NCBI RefSeq assembly: GCF_015209595.1
Contig: NZ_JADEYS010000001.1
Location: forward strand, 429,820 to 493,819
Direction: 5' to 3'
DNA length: 64,000 nt
DNA from: Pontibacterium sinense
GTDB lineage: Bacteria; Pseudomonadota; Gammaproteobacteria; Pseudomonadales; Balneatricaceae
The notes under the pieces were generated by a model. That model did no database searches and had not been told where the DNA came from. It saw only the letters and a list, made by a program, of their open reading frames with translations. Below are positions 18,570 through 28,153 of the stretch, in pieces. The position numbers and the translations under genes are program-made. Every line of letters begins with the position of its first letter. Positions within the stretch are counted from its first letter, which is position 1.

Positions 18570-18888
18570 AGGGAACTCCTTGGATTGGATGTACTCAATG
18601 AGTGTGGCTGAAGTTTTCGGCACCACGATGGCCTGTGTGCCCAGTTAACACAGTTTTATGACACCGTTTTTGGGTAGCGGTGTTCAAAATAGTGTTTCTG
18701 TTACTAATCAGTCATTTTATCGGTTGTTCAGAGGGGTGACTAGGGATAAATGACAGCTTTTCGGTTTTGTAAGAAATCAGAAACATGTATGCGGTATGAC
18801 GGGCTGTTTAAGCTATGGTTCAGTTAGTAAAAGTAGACTGGAAGCATACTGGGTGAGCCTGCCGTTTTAGTTTTTAAGAGAGATTGCT
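18570..18888. other. Intergenic region between fabY and the OmpA-like gene
   Basis: About 319 bp between divergent genes. It holds an ACACCG/CGGTGT hairpin (18661-18683) and a CTGTG/CACAG dyad (18633-18653) on the fabY side. Either could be an operator or leader structure. I see no promoter good enough to call and no gene. Confidence 0.4.
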
Positions 18889-19545
18889 ATGAGAAAGTTA
18901 ATTTACGTGTGTATTACTGTTGCGGTGTTGTCAGGTTGTCAGACGATTGATCCGTATACCCGCGAACAAAAAACCGGTAATGCCGCTAAAGGGGCCGGTA
19001 TTGGTGCTGTTGCCGGTGCTGTATTAGGTGCTGCGGTATCAAGTAAAAAAGATCGTGGTAGAGGTGCGTTAACAGGGGCATTGGTTGGCGGTGCTGTTGG
19101 TGGTGGTATTGGTTATTACATGGATCAGCAGGAAGCGTTGTTGCGTCAGGAATTGGAAGGAACAGGTGTAAGCGTTCAGCGGCAGGGAGATGATATTCGT
19201 CTGATTATGCCGGGTAACGTGACCTTTGGGACAGACTCCACACGTATCGATGGCGGCTTTTATCCGGTATTGGATTCAGTGGCCAAAGTGCTGATGAAGT
19301 TCGATAAAACGGTGATGGCGGTGGATGGGTTCACCGATAGCACCGGCAGCTTCGAATACAACCAGCAATTGTCTGAAGCGCGCGCGGCTGCAGTAGCAAA
19401 TTATCTGGCGGGTTCCGGCATAGAGCGTTTGCGTATCAGTACACAGGGGTACGGTGAGCGCTATCCAATTGCGGATAACGGTTCTGCCGCTGGTCGGGCA
19501 CAGAACCGCCGCGTGGAGATCAACATCCGTGGTCAGCGTTCTTGA
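18889..19545 (+). CDS. OmpA-family lipoprotein with glycine zipper
   Basis: A 218-residue envelope protein. The signal peptide ends in the lipobox LSGC (Cys17). Residues about 30-80 are a glycine-zipper membrane segment (GIGAVAGAVLGAAV, ALVGGAVGGGIGYY). Residues about 100-215 form an OmpA C-terminal peptidoglycan-binding domain, with the GFTDSTGS and LSEARAAAVANYL motifs and a final NRRVEI. The layout is that of YiaD-type proteins, anchoring the outer membrane to the cell wall. It lies next to flagellar ring genes but the order gives no direct link. Confidence 0.85.
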   Translation: MRKLIYVCITVAVLSGCQTIDPYTREQKTGNAAKGAGIGAVAGAVLGAAVSSKKDRGRGALTGALVGGAVGGGIGYYMDQQEALLRQELEGTGVSVQRQGDDIRLIMPGNVTFGTDSTRIDGGFYPVLDSVAKVLMKFDKTVMAVDGFTDSTGSFEYNQQLSEARAAAVANYLAGSGIERLRISTQGYGERYPIADNGSAAGRAQNRRVEINIRGQRS

Positions 19546-19588
19546 TCTATAAAATCTTTCCCGCTCGCTATCAGGCATGGTTGTTGAT

Positions 19589-20803
19589 TTAGTCTGATAC
19601 GACGATATCGCCTGGCAAAATGTTCTGGTGCTGGGCGATATTTACCAGATGGCCTTGTACAAAGTTTGGATGTACTTCATCCACGACCAATGTTCGGTTG
19701 GTATTGCTCAGCTGATGAGTAGGCCGCATTTGTACGTCAAAGAAGGTTGAACGGTGCAAAACGTTGAACTTGTCACCTGGTTTGATACCCGTACTCTCGC
19801 CCGCATGAAACCAGATCTGGTTGTTCTCTATGCGGGTGATTCGGGCCGAAAAAGGTCGGCAGCGCAGATTGCTTTCCAGCTCTCCCACCATCTGGTCGAT
19901 CAATTTGATCACGGCCTGCCCATATTCCTGATGAGCAAATGCCTGGCTGTTGAATCCCGCTTTGAGTTCTTGAGATAAACTCCATACGCCTTGCGTCTGA
20001 TAGCGGCGCTCCAGCAGCAGGGCGCCACTGAATCCGTCATGGATAAACAGGTCTAGCTGAAAGTTGCGCAGGTGTCTGCGACTGCGATAATCCAGCCGGT
20101 TGTAGAGATCTACAAAGTAGTTATCTTCCGAATGCGTGCGTGGGTCCACCATCGCCATATCCCGAATCACACCTGAGACAATGAACTGAGTATCCAGGTT
20201 GTTCACATTGGCAGCCACTGAAGTAAGGGCTCCGTCATCCAGTTGGCGGCTGGCTGCAGTTTGAAGGGTTGGAAATATATTCAGGTGGGTTGCTTTAAAC
20301 GGCTGCAAATTGCCGCGTGCGGCAAGCTGGCTGGCGATAAGGTTTGGTAGTTCCCAAGCCGTGTCGCCGAGTCCGCCCACATTTCCCTGAGAGGGATGTT
20401 CCAGAGGAAAAGCTGCAATGGCGATGGACTTCAGAAAGCGGTCTCCGCTGCCGTTTTTGCACCCGGTATCAGTAAAGACATCGGCGCTGATGCGTACAGT
20501 GAGAATGCTGCCGGAGACCTGTTCGTCGATGACCCGGACGTTTTCAACCTGCCCCAGTGTGGTTATCTGCATGTTGTCGATTTCCAGAATGCCATCGCGT
20601 ACCTGTTGGCTGCTGGAAACATAGACGGCCGCTTGCATTGAGGCTTGCTGGGTTGCAACGCCAATGGCGGCCTTTCGTGCGGCGTTCAGGTTGTTGTCCT
20701 GAATAACGGCTTGGCCCTCGGCTTCCACAGTTAATGCCTGCGCATAGAAATGAGGCGCTAGCAGAGCGATAAGCAAGATGAATTTGTGCAAAGCGTTAAA
20801 CAT
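19589..20803 (-). CDS. flgT: Flagellar H-ring protein FlgT
   Basis: A 404-residue periplasmic protein with a signal peptide (cut near AQA-L at about 23). It shows the three-domain FlgT plan: an N-terminal domain starting TVEAEGQAVIQDNNLNAARK, a middle domain around SIAIAAFPL, and a C-terminal domain with the INPGD-like GIKPGDKFNVLHR. In Vibrio, FlgT builds the H-ring around the LP ring and helps assemble the sodium motor's T-ring. The gene is divergent from flgO-flgP across 186 bp, with no other flagellar genes in the window. Confidence 0.85.
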   Translation of the reverse strand: MFNALHKFILLIALLAPHFYAQALTVEAEGQAVIQDNNLNAARKAAIGVATQQASMQAAVYVSSSQQVRDGILEIDNMQITTLGQVENVRVIDEQVSGSILTVRISADVFTDTGCKNGSGDRFLKSIAIAAFPLEHPSQGNVGGLGDTAWELPNLIASQLAARGNLQPFKATHLNIFPTLQTAASRQLDDGALTSVAANVNNLDTQFIVSGVIRDMAMVDPRTHSEDNYFVDLYNRLDYRSRRHLRNFQLDLFIHDGFSGALLLERRYQTQGVWSLSQELKAGFNSQAFAHQEYGQAVIKLIDQMVGELESNLRCRPFSARITRIENNQIWFHAGESTGIKPGDKFNVLHRSTFFDVQMRPTHQLSNTNRTLVVDEVHPNFVQGHLVNIAQHQNILPGDIVVSD

Positions 20804-20989
20804 ATTCAGAGTCTGACCGACAACTAGGTAAATGTCCGGTTAACAGTATGCAATTGCATTGGGCTTGTAAACCGGCATGAGTCCAGCTCTGCGAGTGCGC
20901 TTGCCTAACTTACGTTTGTACGGCCCAGACTGGCAGAAACTGGCAACTAAAGTGTGTTAGATTGTCTGCAGACGAGCGACGGATATTAC

Positions 20990-21661
20990 ATGATGAAAAA
21001 GCTTCTACTGCTTTCCTTTCTGATTTCAGGGTGTACCTGGCATGGATTTGGAGCAAGCCCCGCGCCAGAGCAGCCGGTTGTTGTGCCTGCACCTGAAGTG
21101 AAGGAGCCGGTAATCAGTAGTGCAGGATTATCAAGTGTCGATGTTGATGATCAGATTTATGATCCGGTGAGTGAGGCTGTTGCACAGTTGGCTGTTCAGT
21201 TGCAGGAAGGGTTGCAGGCTAACCGTGTGCAACGTTTGCCGATGGCCGTCATGCCATTTGTTGATTTGAGCCGCGCCCGAGAACGTTATACGGGTGTGTT
21301 GGGTGAACGGTTGGGCGAGAATATTGTTTATCAGCTGCAGCAAAGTCGTTACAACCTGATTGACTACCGAGCGGTTAGTTTGCTCACAACAGCCCGTGAT
21401 CCGCTCACTAAGCAGAACATGTCGAGTCTGCGCAATCGTTATCGCATCTACTTCCTGCTTACGGGGACGTATGCCCGCTACCCTGATGGCATTGTGATCA
21501 ATGCTCGCGTTTTGGATACCACCACGCGTCAGGTGCTGGCGTCTGGGCAAACGCATTTGCCGGATAGCCGGCTGGAAGGCGGTACGCCGGGTTATGATCC
21601 GATGAAAGCCCTGCAGAAAGGGATGATTATTGAAAACAGTCTTGGGCCGGTAGGGCAGTAA
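20990..21661 (+). CDS. flgO: Flagellar outer-membrane lipoprotein FlgO
   Basis: A 223-residue lipoprotein (lipobox ISGC, Cys15) with a Pro/Val-rich linker and a FlgO domain at about 60-200 (LPMAVMPFVDLSRARERYTG, GLLTGTYARYP-like core). In Vibrio, FlgO with FlgP forms an outer-membrane disk-like part of the polar flagellum and supports motility. Open codons reach back to a GTG at 20954, but the ATG at 20990 follows ACGGA at good spacing and starts the signal peptide, so it is chosen. The stop overlaps the flgP start by one base (TAATG). Confidence 0.85.
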   Translation: MMKKLLLLSFLISGCTWHGFGASPAPEQPVVVPAPEVKEPVISSAGLSSVDVDDQIYDPVSEAVAQLAVQLQEGLQANRVQRLPMAVMPFVDLSRARERYTGVLGERLGENIVYQLQQSRYNLIDYRAVSLLTTARDPLTKQNMSSLRNRYRIYFLLTGTYARYPDGIVINARVLDTTTRQVLASGQTHLPDSRLEGGTPGYDPMKALQKGMIIENSLGPVGQ

Positions 21662-22140
21662 TGAATAAGTTGGATACGCTGTGTAAAACGCTGGTTTTGT
21701 CTGCATCTCTTGTGATGCTTTCGGGATGTGAAACGGCATCCAAATCGTTAGTGGATTTTGCCGAGGCGTTGCCTGATGCGCCGAGGATTACGGAAACCGT
21801 AGAGGCGAAGGACCCTGAATGGGTGCGGGCCACAGGTTATGCGCCGATCAGTTTGCAGCCTGGTCAGACGAAAGAACATAAAATGATTCAGGCAATGCGA
21901 GCGTCAAAATTGCGCGCTTATCAGGAATTAACCGCAATCGTTCACGGCCAGTATCTGTTTGGTACCACGGCAGTGCGCGATATGGTGGTGAAGAATGATC
22001 AGTTTAAGACTGCGGTGTCCGGGATTGTGCGCGGCGCCCGGCTAGTAAAGAGCTATCCAGTGCAAGAAGATGTCTATGCGACGGTACTGGAGGTGGATAT
22101 CAATCAGTTGCAGAAAGCATGGGTAAAATCCAGCGACTGA
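21661..22140 (+). CDS. flgP: LPP20-family flagellar lipoprotein FlgP
   Basis: A 159-residue lipoprotein with lipobox LSGC (Cys23). An LPP20 domain (about 55-155) includes RATGYAPIS and ASKLRAYQELTAIVHGQYLFG. FlgP relatives form basal disks of sheathed or high-torque polar flagella. Translationally coupled to flgO (TAATG). A perfect hairpin follows the stop. Confidence 0.85.
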   Translation: MNKLDTLCKTLVLSASLVMLSGCETASKSLVDFAEALPDAPRITETVEAKDPEWVRATGYAPISLQPGQTKEHKMIQAMRASKLRAYQELTAIVHGQYLFGTTAVRDMVVKNDQFKTAVSGIVRGARLVKSYPVQEDVYATVLEVDINQLQKAWVKSSD

Positions 22141-22148
22141 AACGGATA

Positions 22149-22181
22149 GGTTGGGCACGCCAATAAAGGCTATGCCCAACC
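22149..22181. terminator. Terminator-like hairpin between flgP and the DUF1244 gene
   Basis: A 9-bp perfect stem GGTTGGGCA/TGCCCAACC, with a nested GCC/GGC pairing in the loop, between convergent genes. There is no clear T-run. Confidence 0.45.
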
Positions 22182-22205
22182 GGAAATCTTAATCGAGGAA
22201 AGGGG

Positions 22206-22505
22206 TTATTTACCTTTCTGTGTTGCTTCAAACTGAGCCAGCTGTTCTGGTGTGGCTTTTTCCTGATATTTATCTTTCCAGCTATTGTATGGCTCGCCAT
22301 AGATGACTTCGCGCGCTTGCTCGTAGTCCATCTCTACTCCGCGCTCTTCAGCCGCTGCACGATACCACTTTGACAGGCAGTTACGGCAGAATCCGGCCAT
22401 AATCATCAGGTCGATGTTCTGCACATCTTTGCGGTTATCAAAATGCTCCAGCATGCGGCGAAATGCGGCGGCTTCTATCTCGGTCTGTGTTTGTTTATCC
22501 ATCAT
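22206..22505 (-). CDS. DUF1244 family protein
   Basis: A 99-residue acidic cytosolic protein. The family core MAGFCRNCLSKWYRAAA contains a CxxC pair that might bind a metal. It begins MMDKQTQTEIEAAAFRRMLEHF, matching the conserved DUF1244 opening. The function is unknown. It lies 30 bp after glnD on the same strand and probably shares its transcript. Confidence 0.85.
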   Translation of the reverse strand: MMDKQTQTEIEAAAFRRMLEHFDNRKDVQNIDLMIMAGFCRNCLSKWYRAAAEERGVEMDYEQAREVIYGEPYNSWKDKYQEKATPEQLAQFEATQKGK

Positions 22506-22535
22506 TTTTCTCGGTTTTGTCTGACCGTCGCCAGA

Positions 22536-25238
22536 TCAGGATTCTTGTTGATGTATGTGTTCGTCCAGTTGCTGGCAGATATCATTCTGCAGTCGCTGGC
22601 ACAAAATGGGATCAGAAATCGGCTGATCGGATTCATCGGTGATAAAGAAGAAATCCTCTACGCGTTCGCCGATGGAGGTGATCTTAGCCTTGCGCACGGA
22701 GACGTTGTTTTCCACAAAGATACGGCCTATACGTGCCAGCAGTCCCGGTCTGTCGGGAGTGATAACCTCCAGTACGGTTTCCTGACTCATTGGATCGGTA
22801 CTGATATTAACCGTGGTTGGTGTGGCAAACAGTTTTAGCTGGCGTGGGACGCGGCGGTGGATAATTTCCGGGTAATCCTCCGGGTCGTCCAGTTCCTCAA
22901 CCATGCGTTGTTGGATTTCGTTCAGATAATCCGGGTTTTCCGACAGTGGCTGATTGTCTTCGGTGAGTACTGTGTAGGTATTCAGTGTGCGTTGGTCATC
23001 AGTGACGATGACGCGTGCATCCTGGATGCTCAGGTGCAGCTGGTCGAGTGTTGCGACGGAGGCTGCAAACAGGTTGGGCAGATCTCTCATATACACAAAG
23101 ATCTCTGTTGCGCCTTCATGTAGTCTGTGAGATGTCTGACGGATCAGAACCAGTGGGATCTCGGTGTCGTGGTGTTCCAGAATTGCGCGGGTGTGCCATG
23201 CAATACTGTGAGACGTCTCACGCAGGAAGTAGTCATCCCCGAGTGTTGACCAGAACTCCAGGATCTCTGATTCATGCAGGCCATGGCGTGTCAGGACGAT
23301 CATCGCTTCGTGCTGAACTTGCTCAATCAGATCTTCTTTTTCGATCGGGTTTTCTAACCCACGACGCAGTGTGCGTTTCGTTTCGGTATAGAGGGTGCGC
23401 ATCAGTGTGGCACGCCAGTTATTCCAAAGCGTGTGGTTGGTTGCGTTAATGTCTGCCAGAGTCAGGACGTAGAGATAATCCAGATGCGTAATGTCGTGCA
23501 CCTGTTCCGCAAACGTCTGAATAATCTCCGGATCAGAAATATCTTTGCGTTGCGCGGTCATCGACATAAGCAGGTGATTGCGTACCAGCCAGGAGACGAG
23601 GTGGCTGTCCCAGCGTCCAAGGTGATGGCGTTCACAAAAATCCATCACATCCTCTGCGCCCAGTTCAGAGTGGTCTCCGCCGCGGCCTTTGCCAATGTCG
23701 TGATAAAGTGCGGCTATGTATAAAAGCTCTATTTTGGGGAGCTGATTGACAATACGGTGAGCGATTGGGAATTGCTCGCGGTAGTCATTGTGTCGGAACT
23801 GGCGGGTTTTCTGGATTACTTTGAGGGTGTGGGCGTCCACCGTGTAAATGTGGAACAGATCATGCTGCATCTGGCCGACAATTTTTCCAAATTCCGGTAG
23901 ATACAGACCCAAAATCCCGTACTTATTCATCCGCTTGAGTTCAGTTGACACCTTGTCGGGGCAGCGTAACAGCTCCATAAACAATGAAGTGTTGCGAATA
24001 TCGTTGCGGAACTCATCGTCAATCAGGTGCCTGTGATCCCTTATTAGGCGGATGGTGGATGCTCTTACGCCCTTGATTTGGCTGTTAGTGGCCATCAGGA
24101 CGAAGATTTCCATCAATGCAAAGGGATGGTGTTCAAATACAGTGTCGTAAATGACGTCGATGAAGTTGTTGTGAAGTTGGAAGCGGTTATTCAGGGGAAG
24201 AATGACCTGCTCGTCCTCTGCCCGCAGGATGGCTTCATCAAAATGTTGCAGGAGCATATGGTTAAATTCCGACATCGCTTTCGCTACGCGGTAGTATTTC
24301 CCCATAAACTGCTCAACGGCCAATTCGCCTTCTGAATCGGAGTAACCAAATATTTCGGCCAATGCGCGCTGGTGGTCAAAAAGCAGGCGGTCGTCGTGAC
24401 GGTTGCAGACCATATGCAGTGCGTAACGAACGGTCCATAGGTAAAGCTCACCCTTATTCAGCGTGTCCAGTTCGCTATCGGTGAGGAAACCATCGTCTAC
24501 CAGGTCACGGATATAGGTTGAACCAAAGTGACGCTTCGCGACCCAGCCGATAGTTTGTAGGTCTCGCAGCCCCCCTGGAGAGTTCTTGAGATTGGGCTCC
24601 AGGTTGTACTCGGTATTGTTGGTTTTTTCGTGGCGGTCCAGCTGCTCGCTGATTTTCGCCCGGAAAAACTCTTTGTCGGTCCAGGCGCCTTCCGAAGTCA
24701 CCTCGTCATAGACGCGAGTGTGCAGCTCGCCGCTACCGACTATAGTGCGGGATTCGATCAGGTTTGTGGCGATGGTGACGTCATTACGGGCTTCTTCGTA
24801 GCACTCGGTAATGGTGCGAACACTGGAGCCAATGTCGAGGTTGATGTCCCAGAGCAGCGTCAGGAAACCGCTGATGGAGTCGTGGTAGCTTTCCGGCTCT
24901 ATGCCGTCAATCAGAATCAGAATGTCTACATCTGAGCACGGATGGAGCTCGCCACGGCCATAGCCGCCCACGGCGATCAGTTCTATATGTTTGCTTTCAG
25001 GCCAGTCATAACGCTGCCAGATGGCCTCAAGTACCATATCCATGACCCAGGCTCGGCCGTAGATCAGCTTGCGAATATCTTCGCCGGCTTTAAAACGTTC
25101 GTCCATTCGCTCCCGCACCCCTTTGAGGGTTTCTTTCAGGAGTGGAATTGGCTGCTTGCTTGCGGCAAGCGCCTGACGGAATTCGTCAACGTTAAACAGT
25201 TCTTCGTCGGCAACCTGATGGTGGGCAGCGTTTGACAT
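22536..25238 (-). CDS. glnD: Bifunctional PII uridylyltransferase/uridylyl-removing enzyme
   Basis: A 900-residue nitrogen sensor that adds UMP to PII proteins when glutamine is low and removes it when glutamine is high. The nucleotidyltransferase motif is GGYGRGELHPCSDVDILIL (around residue 85-105), the HD domain has YHDIGKGRGGDHSELGA, and two ACT domains close the protein (LEVITPDRPGLLARIGRIF). The start is the ATG at 25238, 5 bases after AGGAAG; a further 29 in-frame upstream codons overlap map and lack family similarity. It follows map by 14 bp, so map-glnD form one transcript. Confidence 0.95.
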   Translation of the reverse strand: MSNAAHHQVADEELFNVDEFRQALAASKQPIPLLKETLKGVRERMDERFKAGEDIRKLIYGRAWVMDMVLEAIWQRYDWPESKHIELIAVGGYGRGELHPCSDVDILILIDGIEPESYHDSISGFLTLLWDINLDIGSSVRTITECYEEARNDVTIATNLIESRTIVGSGELHTRVYDEVTSEGAWTDKEFFRAKISEQLDRHEKTNNTEYNLEPNLKNSPGGLRDLQTIGWVAKRHFGSTYIRDLVDDGFLTDSELDTLNKGELYLWTVRYALHMVCNRHDDRLLFDHQRALAEIFGYSDSEGELAVEQFMGKYYRVAKAMSEFNHMLLQHFDEAILRAEDEQVILPLNNRFQLHNNFIDVIYDTVFEHHPFALMEIFVLMATNSQIKGVRASTIRLIRDHRHLIDDEFRNDIRNTSLFMELLRCPDKVSTELKRMNKYGILGLYLPEFGKIVGQMQHDLFHIYTVDAHTLKVIQKTRQFRHNDYREQFPIAHRIVNQLPKIELLYIAALYHDIGKGRGGDHSELGAEDVMDFCERHHLGRWDSHLVSWLVRNHLLMSMTAQRKDISDPEIIQTFAEQVHDITHLDYLYVLTLADINATNHTLWNNWRATLMRTLYTETKRTLRRGLENPIEKEDLIEQVQHEAMIVLTRHGLHESEILEFWSTLGDDYFLRETSHSIAWHTRAILEHHDTEIPLVLIRQTSHRLHEGATEIFVYMRDLPNLFAASVATLDQLHLSIQDARVIVTDDQRTLNTYTVLTEDNQPLSENPDYLNEIQQRMVEELDDPEDYPEIIHRRVPRQLKLFATPTTVNISTDPMSQETVLEVITPDRPGLLARIGRIFVENNVSVRKAKITSIGERVEDFFFITDESDQPISDPILCQRLQNDICQQLDEHIHQQES

Positions 25239-25252
25239 TGTGGCTTCCTGAA

Positions 25253-26023
25253 TTAGATCGTTTCGCCTTTGCGCAAAGTGAGGACTTCGTAACCGTCTGC
25301 GGTAACCAGAATGGTGTGTTCCCACTGTGCGGATGGGCGGCGGTCAGCGGTTTCTACCGTCCAGCCATCCCGTTTATTGAGTTTTACGTGGCGTTTGCCC
25401 GCATTCACCATTGGTTCAATGGTGAAAATCATGCCTTCCTGTAGTTCAGCGCCGGTGCCTGCTTTGCCGTAGTGCAGGACCTGTGGGTCTTCATGGAACT
25501 CAGCGCCAATGCCATGCCCGCAATACTCGCGTACGACGGAATAGTGATTGGCTTCGGCGTGCTGTTGGATTACGGCGCCAATATCGCCCAGGCGCGTACC
25601 CGGTTTCACCAGGCGGATGCCTTTATAGAGGCATTCCAGGGTGACGTCGACTAAACGGCGTGCGTGTGCTTGTTCTTTGCCAACAAAAAACATTTTGCTG
25701 GTATCGCCATGATAACCATCTTTGATGACAGTGATATCAACATTGATGGTGTCGCCATTCTTAAGCGGTTTGTCGTTTGGAATACCGTGGCAAACTACCT
25801 GATTGACTGACGTACAGATCGATTTAGGGAAACCGTGGTAATTCAGCGGAGCCGGGATGGCGTCTTGTTCGTTGACGATATAGTCGTGACAGATCTGGTT
25901 CAGCTCGTTAGTTGTAACGCCCGCCTGGATGTGAGGCTCTATCATTTCCAGAACCTCTGCCGCCATACGGCCGACTACGCGCATTTTTTCGATTTCTTCG
26001 GGGGTCTTGATTTTGATGGTCAT
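25253..26023 (-). CDS. map: Type I methionine aminopeptidase
   Basis: A 256-residue enzyme that removes the initiator methionine from nascent proteins. The metal ligands D, D, H, E, E are set in INVDITV, GDTSKMF, CGHGIGAEFHE, TIEPM and WEHTI. The length is standard. Divergent from rpsB across 319 bp, as in many gammaproteobacteria, and first in a map-glnD unit. Confidence 0.97.
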   Translation of the reverse strand: MTIKIKTPEEIEKMRVVGRMAAEVLEMIEPHIQAGVTTNELNQICHDYIVNEQDAIPAPLNYHGFPKSICTSVNQVVCHGIPNDKPLKNGDTINVDITVIKDGYHGDTSKMFFVGKEQAHARRLVDVTLECLYKGIRLVKPGTRLGDIGAVIQQHAEANHYSVVREYCGHGIGAEFHEDPQVLHYGKAGTGAELQEGMIFTIEPMVNAGKRHVKLNKRDGWTVETADRRPSAQWEHTILVTADGYEVLTLRKGETI

Positions 26024-26181
26024 CTTCAGGGGTCCGTTAAGTACTCAACACAGAGCTTTGATTCAGGCTATTCTGCCTTATATGACGAGTATGAAATACC
26101 GTCGTCTGTAGAATAATTTGTACGCAGGCGTCTGCTTATCGACTGATTGTATCAATGCAGGCGGTGAAAGCGAATGCACCC

Positions 26182-26210
26182 TTTAAAATTAGGGTTCAAT
26201 ATGGTATAAA
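26182..26210 (+). promoter_or_regulatory. Extended -10 sigma70 promoter for rpsB-tsf
   Basis: A -35 TTTAAA (26182-26187), 17-bp spacer, and an extended -10 TGGTATAAA (26203-26210). A GC-rich discriminator follows (TCCGCGCTCG), typical of stringently controlled ribosomal promoters. The transcript would start near 26217, leaving about 125 nt of leader. Confidence 0.7.
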
Positions 26211-26216
26211 TCCGCG

Positions 26217-26342
26217 CTCGAAAAATGCGCTCTGCGCACTACATAAAACACACACGCTCCGTCACATCGTTCAGGGTGCCTCATTTTTGAGGTTGGGCAA
26301 TGGGGAGTGTGGAGGTTTAACCCAATCTTACAGGATTTTAAA
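26217..26342 (+). promoter_or_regulatory. rpsB mRNA leader with nested helices
   Basis: The leader shows a hairpin CCTCA/TGAGG over TTTT (about 26279-26292), a longer helix joining CACACGCTCC (about 26251) with GGAG-TGTG downstream, and TTGGG/CCCAA around the same core. In E. coli the conserved rpsB leader mediates autogenous repression by S2; this may be its equivalent. Pairings were found by eye. Confidence 0.4.
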
Positions 26343-27083
26343 ATGGCTAAAATTAGCATGCGCGACCTGCTGAAAGCAGGTGTTCACTTCGGTCACCAGA
26401 CTCGCTACTGGAATCCAAAGATGTCTAAATTCATCTTTGGTGCTCGTAACAAGATTCATATCATCAACCTGGAGCACACGCTGCCTGCACTGAATGGTGC
26501 ACTGGACGTTGTTCAGGGTATGGCTACTAACAAGAACAAAGTTCTGTTTGTAGGTACAAAACGAGCTGCTAGCAAAATCATTAAAGACGAAGCTGCACGC
26601 GCAGGTATGCCTTATGTCAACCATCGCTGGTTGGGTGGCATGCTGACTAACTACAAAACTATCCGTCAGTCTATCCGTCGTCTGCGCGATCTGGAATCCC
26701 AGGCACAGGATGGTACCTTCGAACAGCTGACCAAGAAAGAAGCTCTGATGCGTCAGCGCGAAATGGACAAGCTGGAACGCTCCATCGGTGGTATCAAAGA
26801 CATGGGCGGTCTGCCTGACGCGCTGTTCGTAATCGACGTTGATCACGAGCGTATCGCAGTTAATGAAGCAAACAAGCTGGGTATCCCAGTTATTGGTGTT
26901 GTTGATACTAACAGCAACCCAGACGGCATTGACTACGTTATCCCTGGTAACGACGATGCGCTGCGTGCGATTCAGATCTACGTTCAGTCTGCTGCTGACG
27001 CTTGCCTGGAAGGTTCCGAGGCAGTTGCTGGTGCAAAAGGCGAATTCGTAGAAGTTGAAGAAAATCAGGCAGCTGCAGAGTAA
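26343..27083 (+). CDS. rpsB: 30S ribosomal protein S2
   Basis: A 246-residue ribosomal protein. It starts [30 protein letters not shown] and carries [15 protein letters not shown] and [11 protein letters not shown], family signatures. The ATG at 26343 follows AGGA by 8 bases; the 12 open codons upstream lie in the leader. First gene of rpsB-tsf. Confidence 0.98.
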   Translation: MAKISMRDLLKAGVHFGHQTRYWNPKMSKFIFGARNKIHIINLEHTLPALNGALDVVQGMATNKNKVLFVGTKRAASKIIKDEAARAGMPYVNHRWLGGMLTNYKTIRQSIRRLRDLESQAQDGTFEQLTKKEALMRQREMDKLERSIGGIKDMGGLPDALFVIDVDHERIAVNEANKLGIPVIGVVDTNSNPDGIDYVIPGNDDALRAIQIYVQSAADACLEGSEAVAGAKGEFVEVEENQAAAE

Positions 27084-27126
27084 TCCTGCTGTCAAGGATG
27101 CCTGATACAGTTTTGTGGCAGGCATG

Positions 27127-27150
27127 AAGGGGAGCGTAGCTCCCCTTTTT
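27127..27150 (+). terminator. Attenuator/terminator between rpsB and tsf
   Basis: A 9-bp stem AAGGGGAGC/GCTCCCCTT with a 3-base loop and a run of T. A partial terminator at this spot is known in E. coli and sets the S2 to EF-Ts ratio. Confidence 0.8.
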
Positions 27151-27197
27151 TCGATTTTTGATTTAAAGCTTTAATCTTATTGATAGAGGTATTCAAC

Positions 27198-28055
27198 ATG
27201 GCATTCTCTGCTAAGGACGTGAAAGAACTGCGCGACCGTACTGGCCTGGGCATGATGGAGTGTAAAAAAGCTCTGGCGGCTGTAGACGGTGATATCGAGA
27301 AAGCGATCGAAGATCTGCGTAAAGCGTCTGGCATGAAGGCAGCTAAAAAAGCTTCCCGTACTGCGGCAGACGGTGTTGTTGCAGTTAAAGTTGCTGACGA
27401 CAACAGCTATGCAGTTGCGCTGGAAGTTAACTCTGAAACTGATTTCGCAGCACGTGATGAAGGCTTCCTGGCATTCGTTAACACTGTGCTGGATAAAGCA
27501 GTTGCAGACAAGCAGACTGATGTTGCAGCGCTGATGGACGGTGAGCTGGAAGTTGCTCGTGAAGCACTGGTTCAGAAAATCGGTGAGAACATCACTGTAC
27601 GTCGTACCGTTGTTGTAGAAGGCGGTGTTGTTGGTGCTTACGTTCACAGCAACGCTAAAATTGCAGCAATCGTTTCTCTGGAAGGCGGCGACGCTGAAAC
27701 AGCTAAAGACGTTGCAATGCACGTTACTGCTGTAAACCCACGTGTTGTCAGCAAAGAAGACATGCCGGAAGACGTGGTTGCTAAAGAGAAGGAAATCATC
27801 CTGGCGCAGCCTGATATGGCAAGCAAGCCTGCAGAAATCGCTGAGAAGATGGTTGTTGGTCGTATCAACAAATTCCTGGCGGAAAACAGCTTGGTTGAGC
27901 AGGCGTTCGTTAAGAACCCTGAGCAGAAAGTTGCTGCTTTCGTTAAAGCTGCTGGCGGCGAAGTTAAGTCTTTCGTACGTGTAGAAGTTGGCGAAGGTAT
28001 CGAAGTTGAGCAAGTTGACTTCGCTGCAGAAGTTGCTGCACAGCTGAAAGGCTAA
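27198..28055 (+). CDS. tsf: Elongation factor Ts
   Basis: A 285-residue nucleotide-exchange factor for EF-Tu. The N-terminal UBA-like domain reads [19 protein letters not shown]; the core contains NSETDFAAR. The start ATG at 27198 gives the family N-terminus ([12 protein letters not shown]) and is preferred over the codon six residues earlier. A long hairpin follows at 28073. Confidence 0.98.
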   Translation: MAFSAKDVKELRDRTGLGMMECKKALAAVDGDIEKAIEDLRKASGMKAAKKASRTAADGVVAVKVADDNSYAVALEVNSETDFAARDEGFLAFVNTVLDKAVADKQTDVAALMDGELEVAREALVQKIGENITVRRTVVVEGGVVGAYVHSNAKIAAIVSLEGGDAETAKDVAMHVTAVNPRVVSKEDMPEDVVAKEKEIILAQPDMASKPAEIAEKMVVGRINKFLAENSLVEQAFVKNPEQKVAAFVKAAGGEVKSFVRVEVGEGIEVEQVDFAAEVAAQLKG

Positions 28056-28072
28056 GCCCCGCTTAAGCCTCC

Positions 28073-28107
28073 GGTTGCGCATGTTTCTGCATGCGCAACC
28101 CTCTCTT
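28073..28107 (+). terminator. Terminator-like hairpin after tsf
   Basis: An 11-bp perfect stem GGTTGCGCATG/CATGCGCAACC (28073-28083 and 28090-28100) with a 6-base loop, followed by a pyrimidine-rich CTCTCTTTTC. Confidence 0.7.
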
Positions 28108-28153
28108 TTCCTGATACACTCTTGTGACCTCATTTCGAGCGGAGAATTCTTAG

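Noticed and set aside
20924..20950. Sigma54-like promoter before flgO (TGGCAG...TGGCA)
   Set aside because: The GG and GC elements are 9 rather than 10 bases apart, and the -12 is poor.
27177..28133. A 318-codon frame antisense to tsf
   Set aside because: Its Cys/Phe/Asn-rich composition is what the reverse complement of a highly biased gene gives; tsf is certain.
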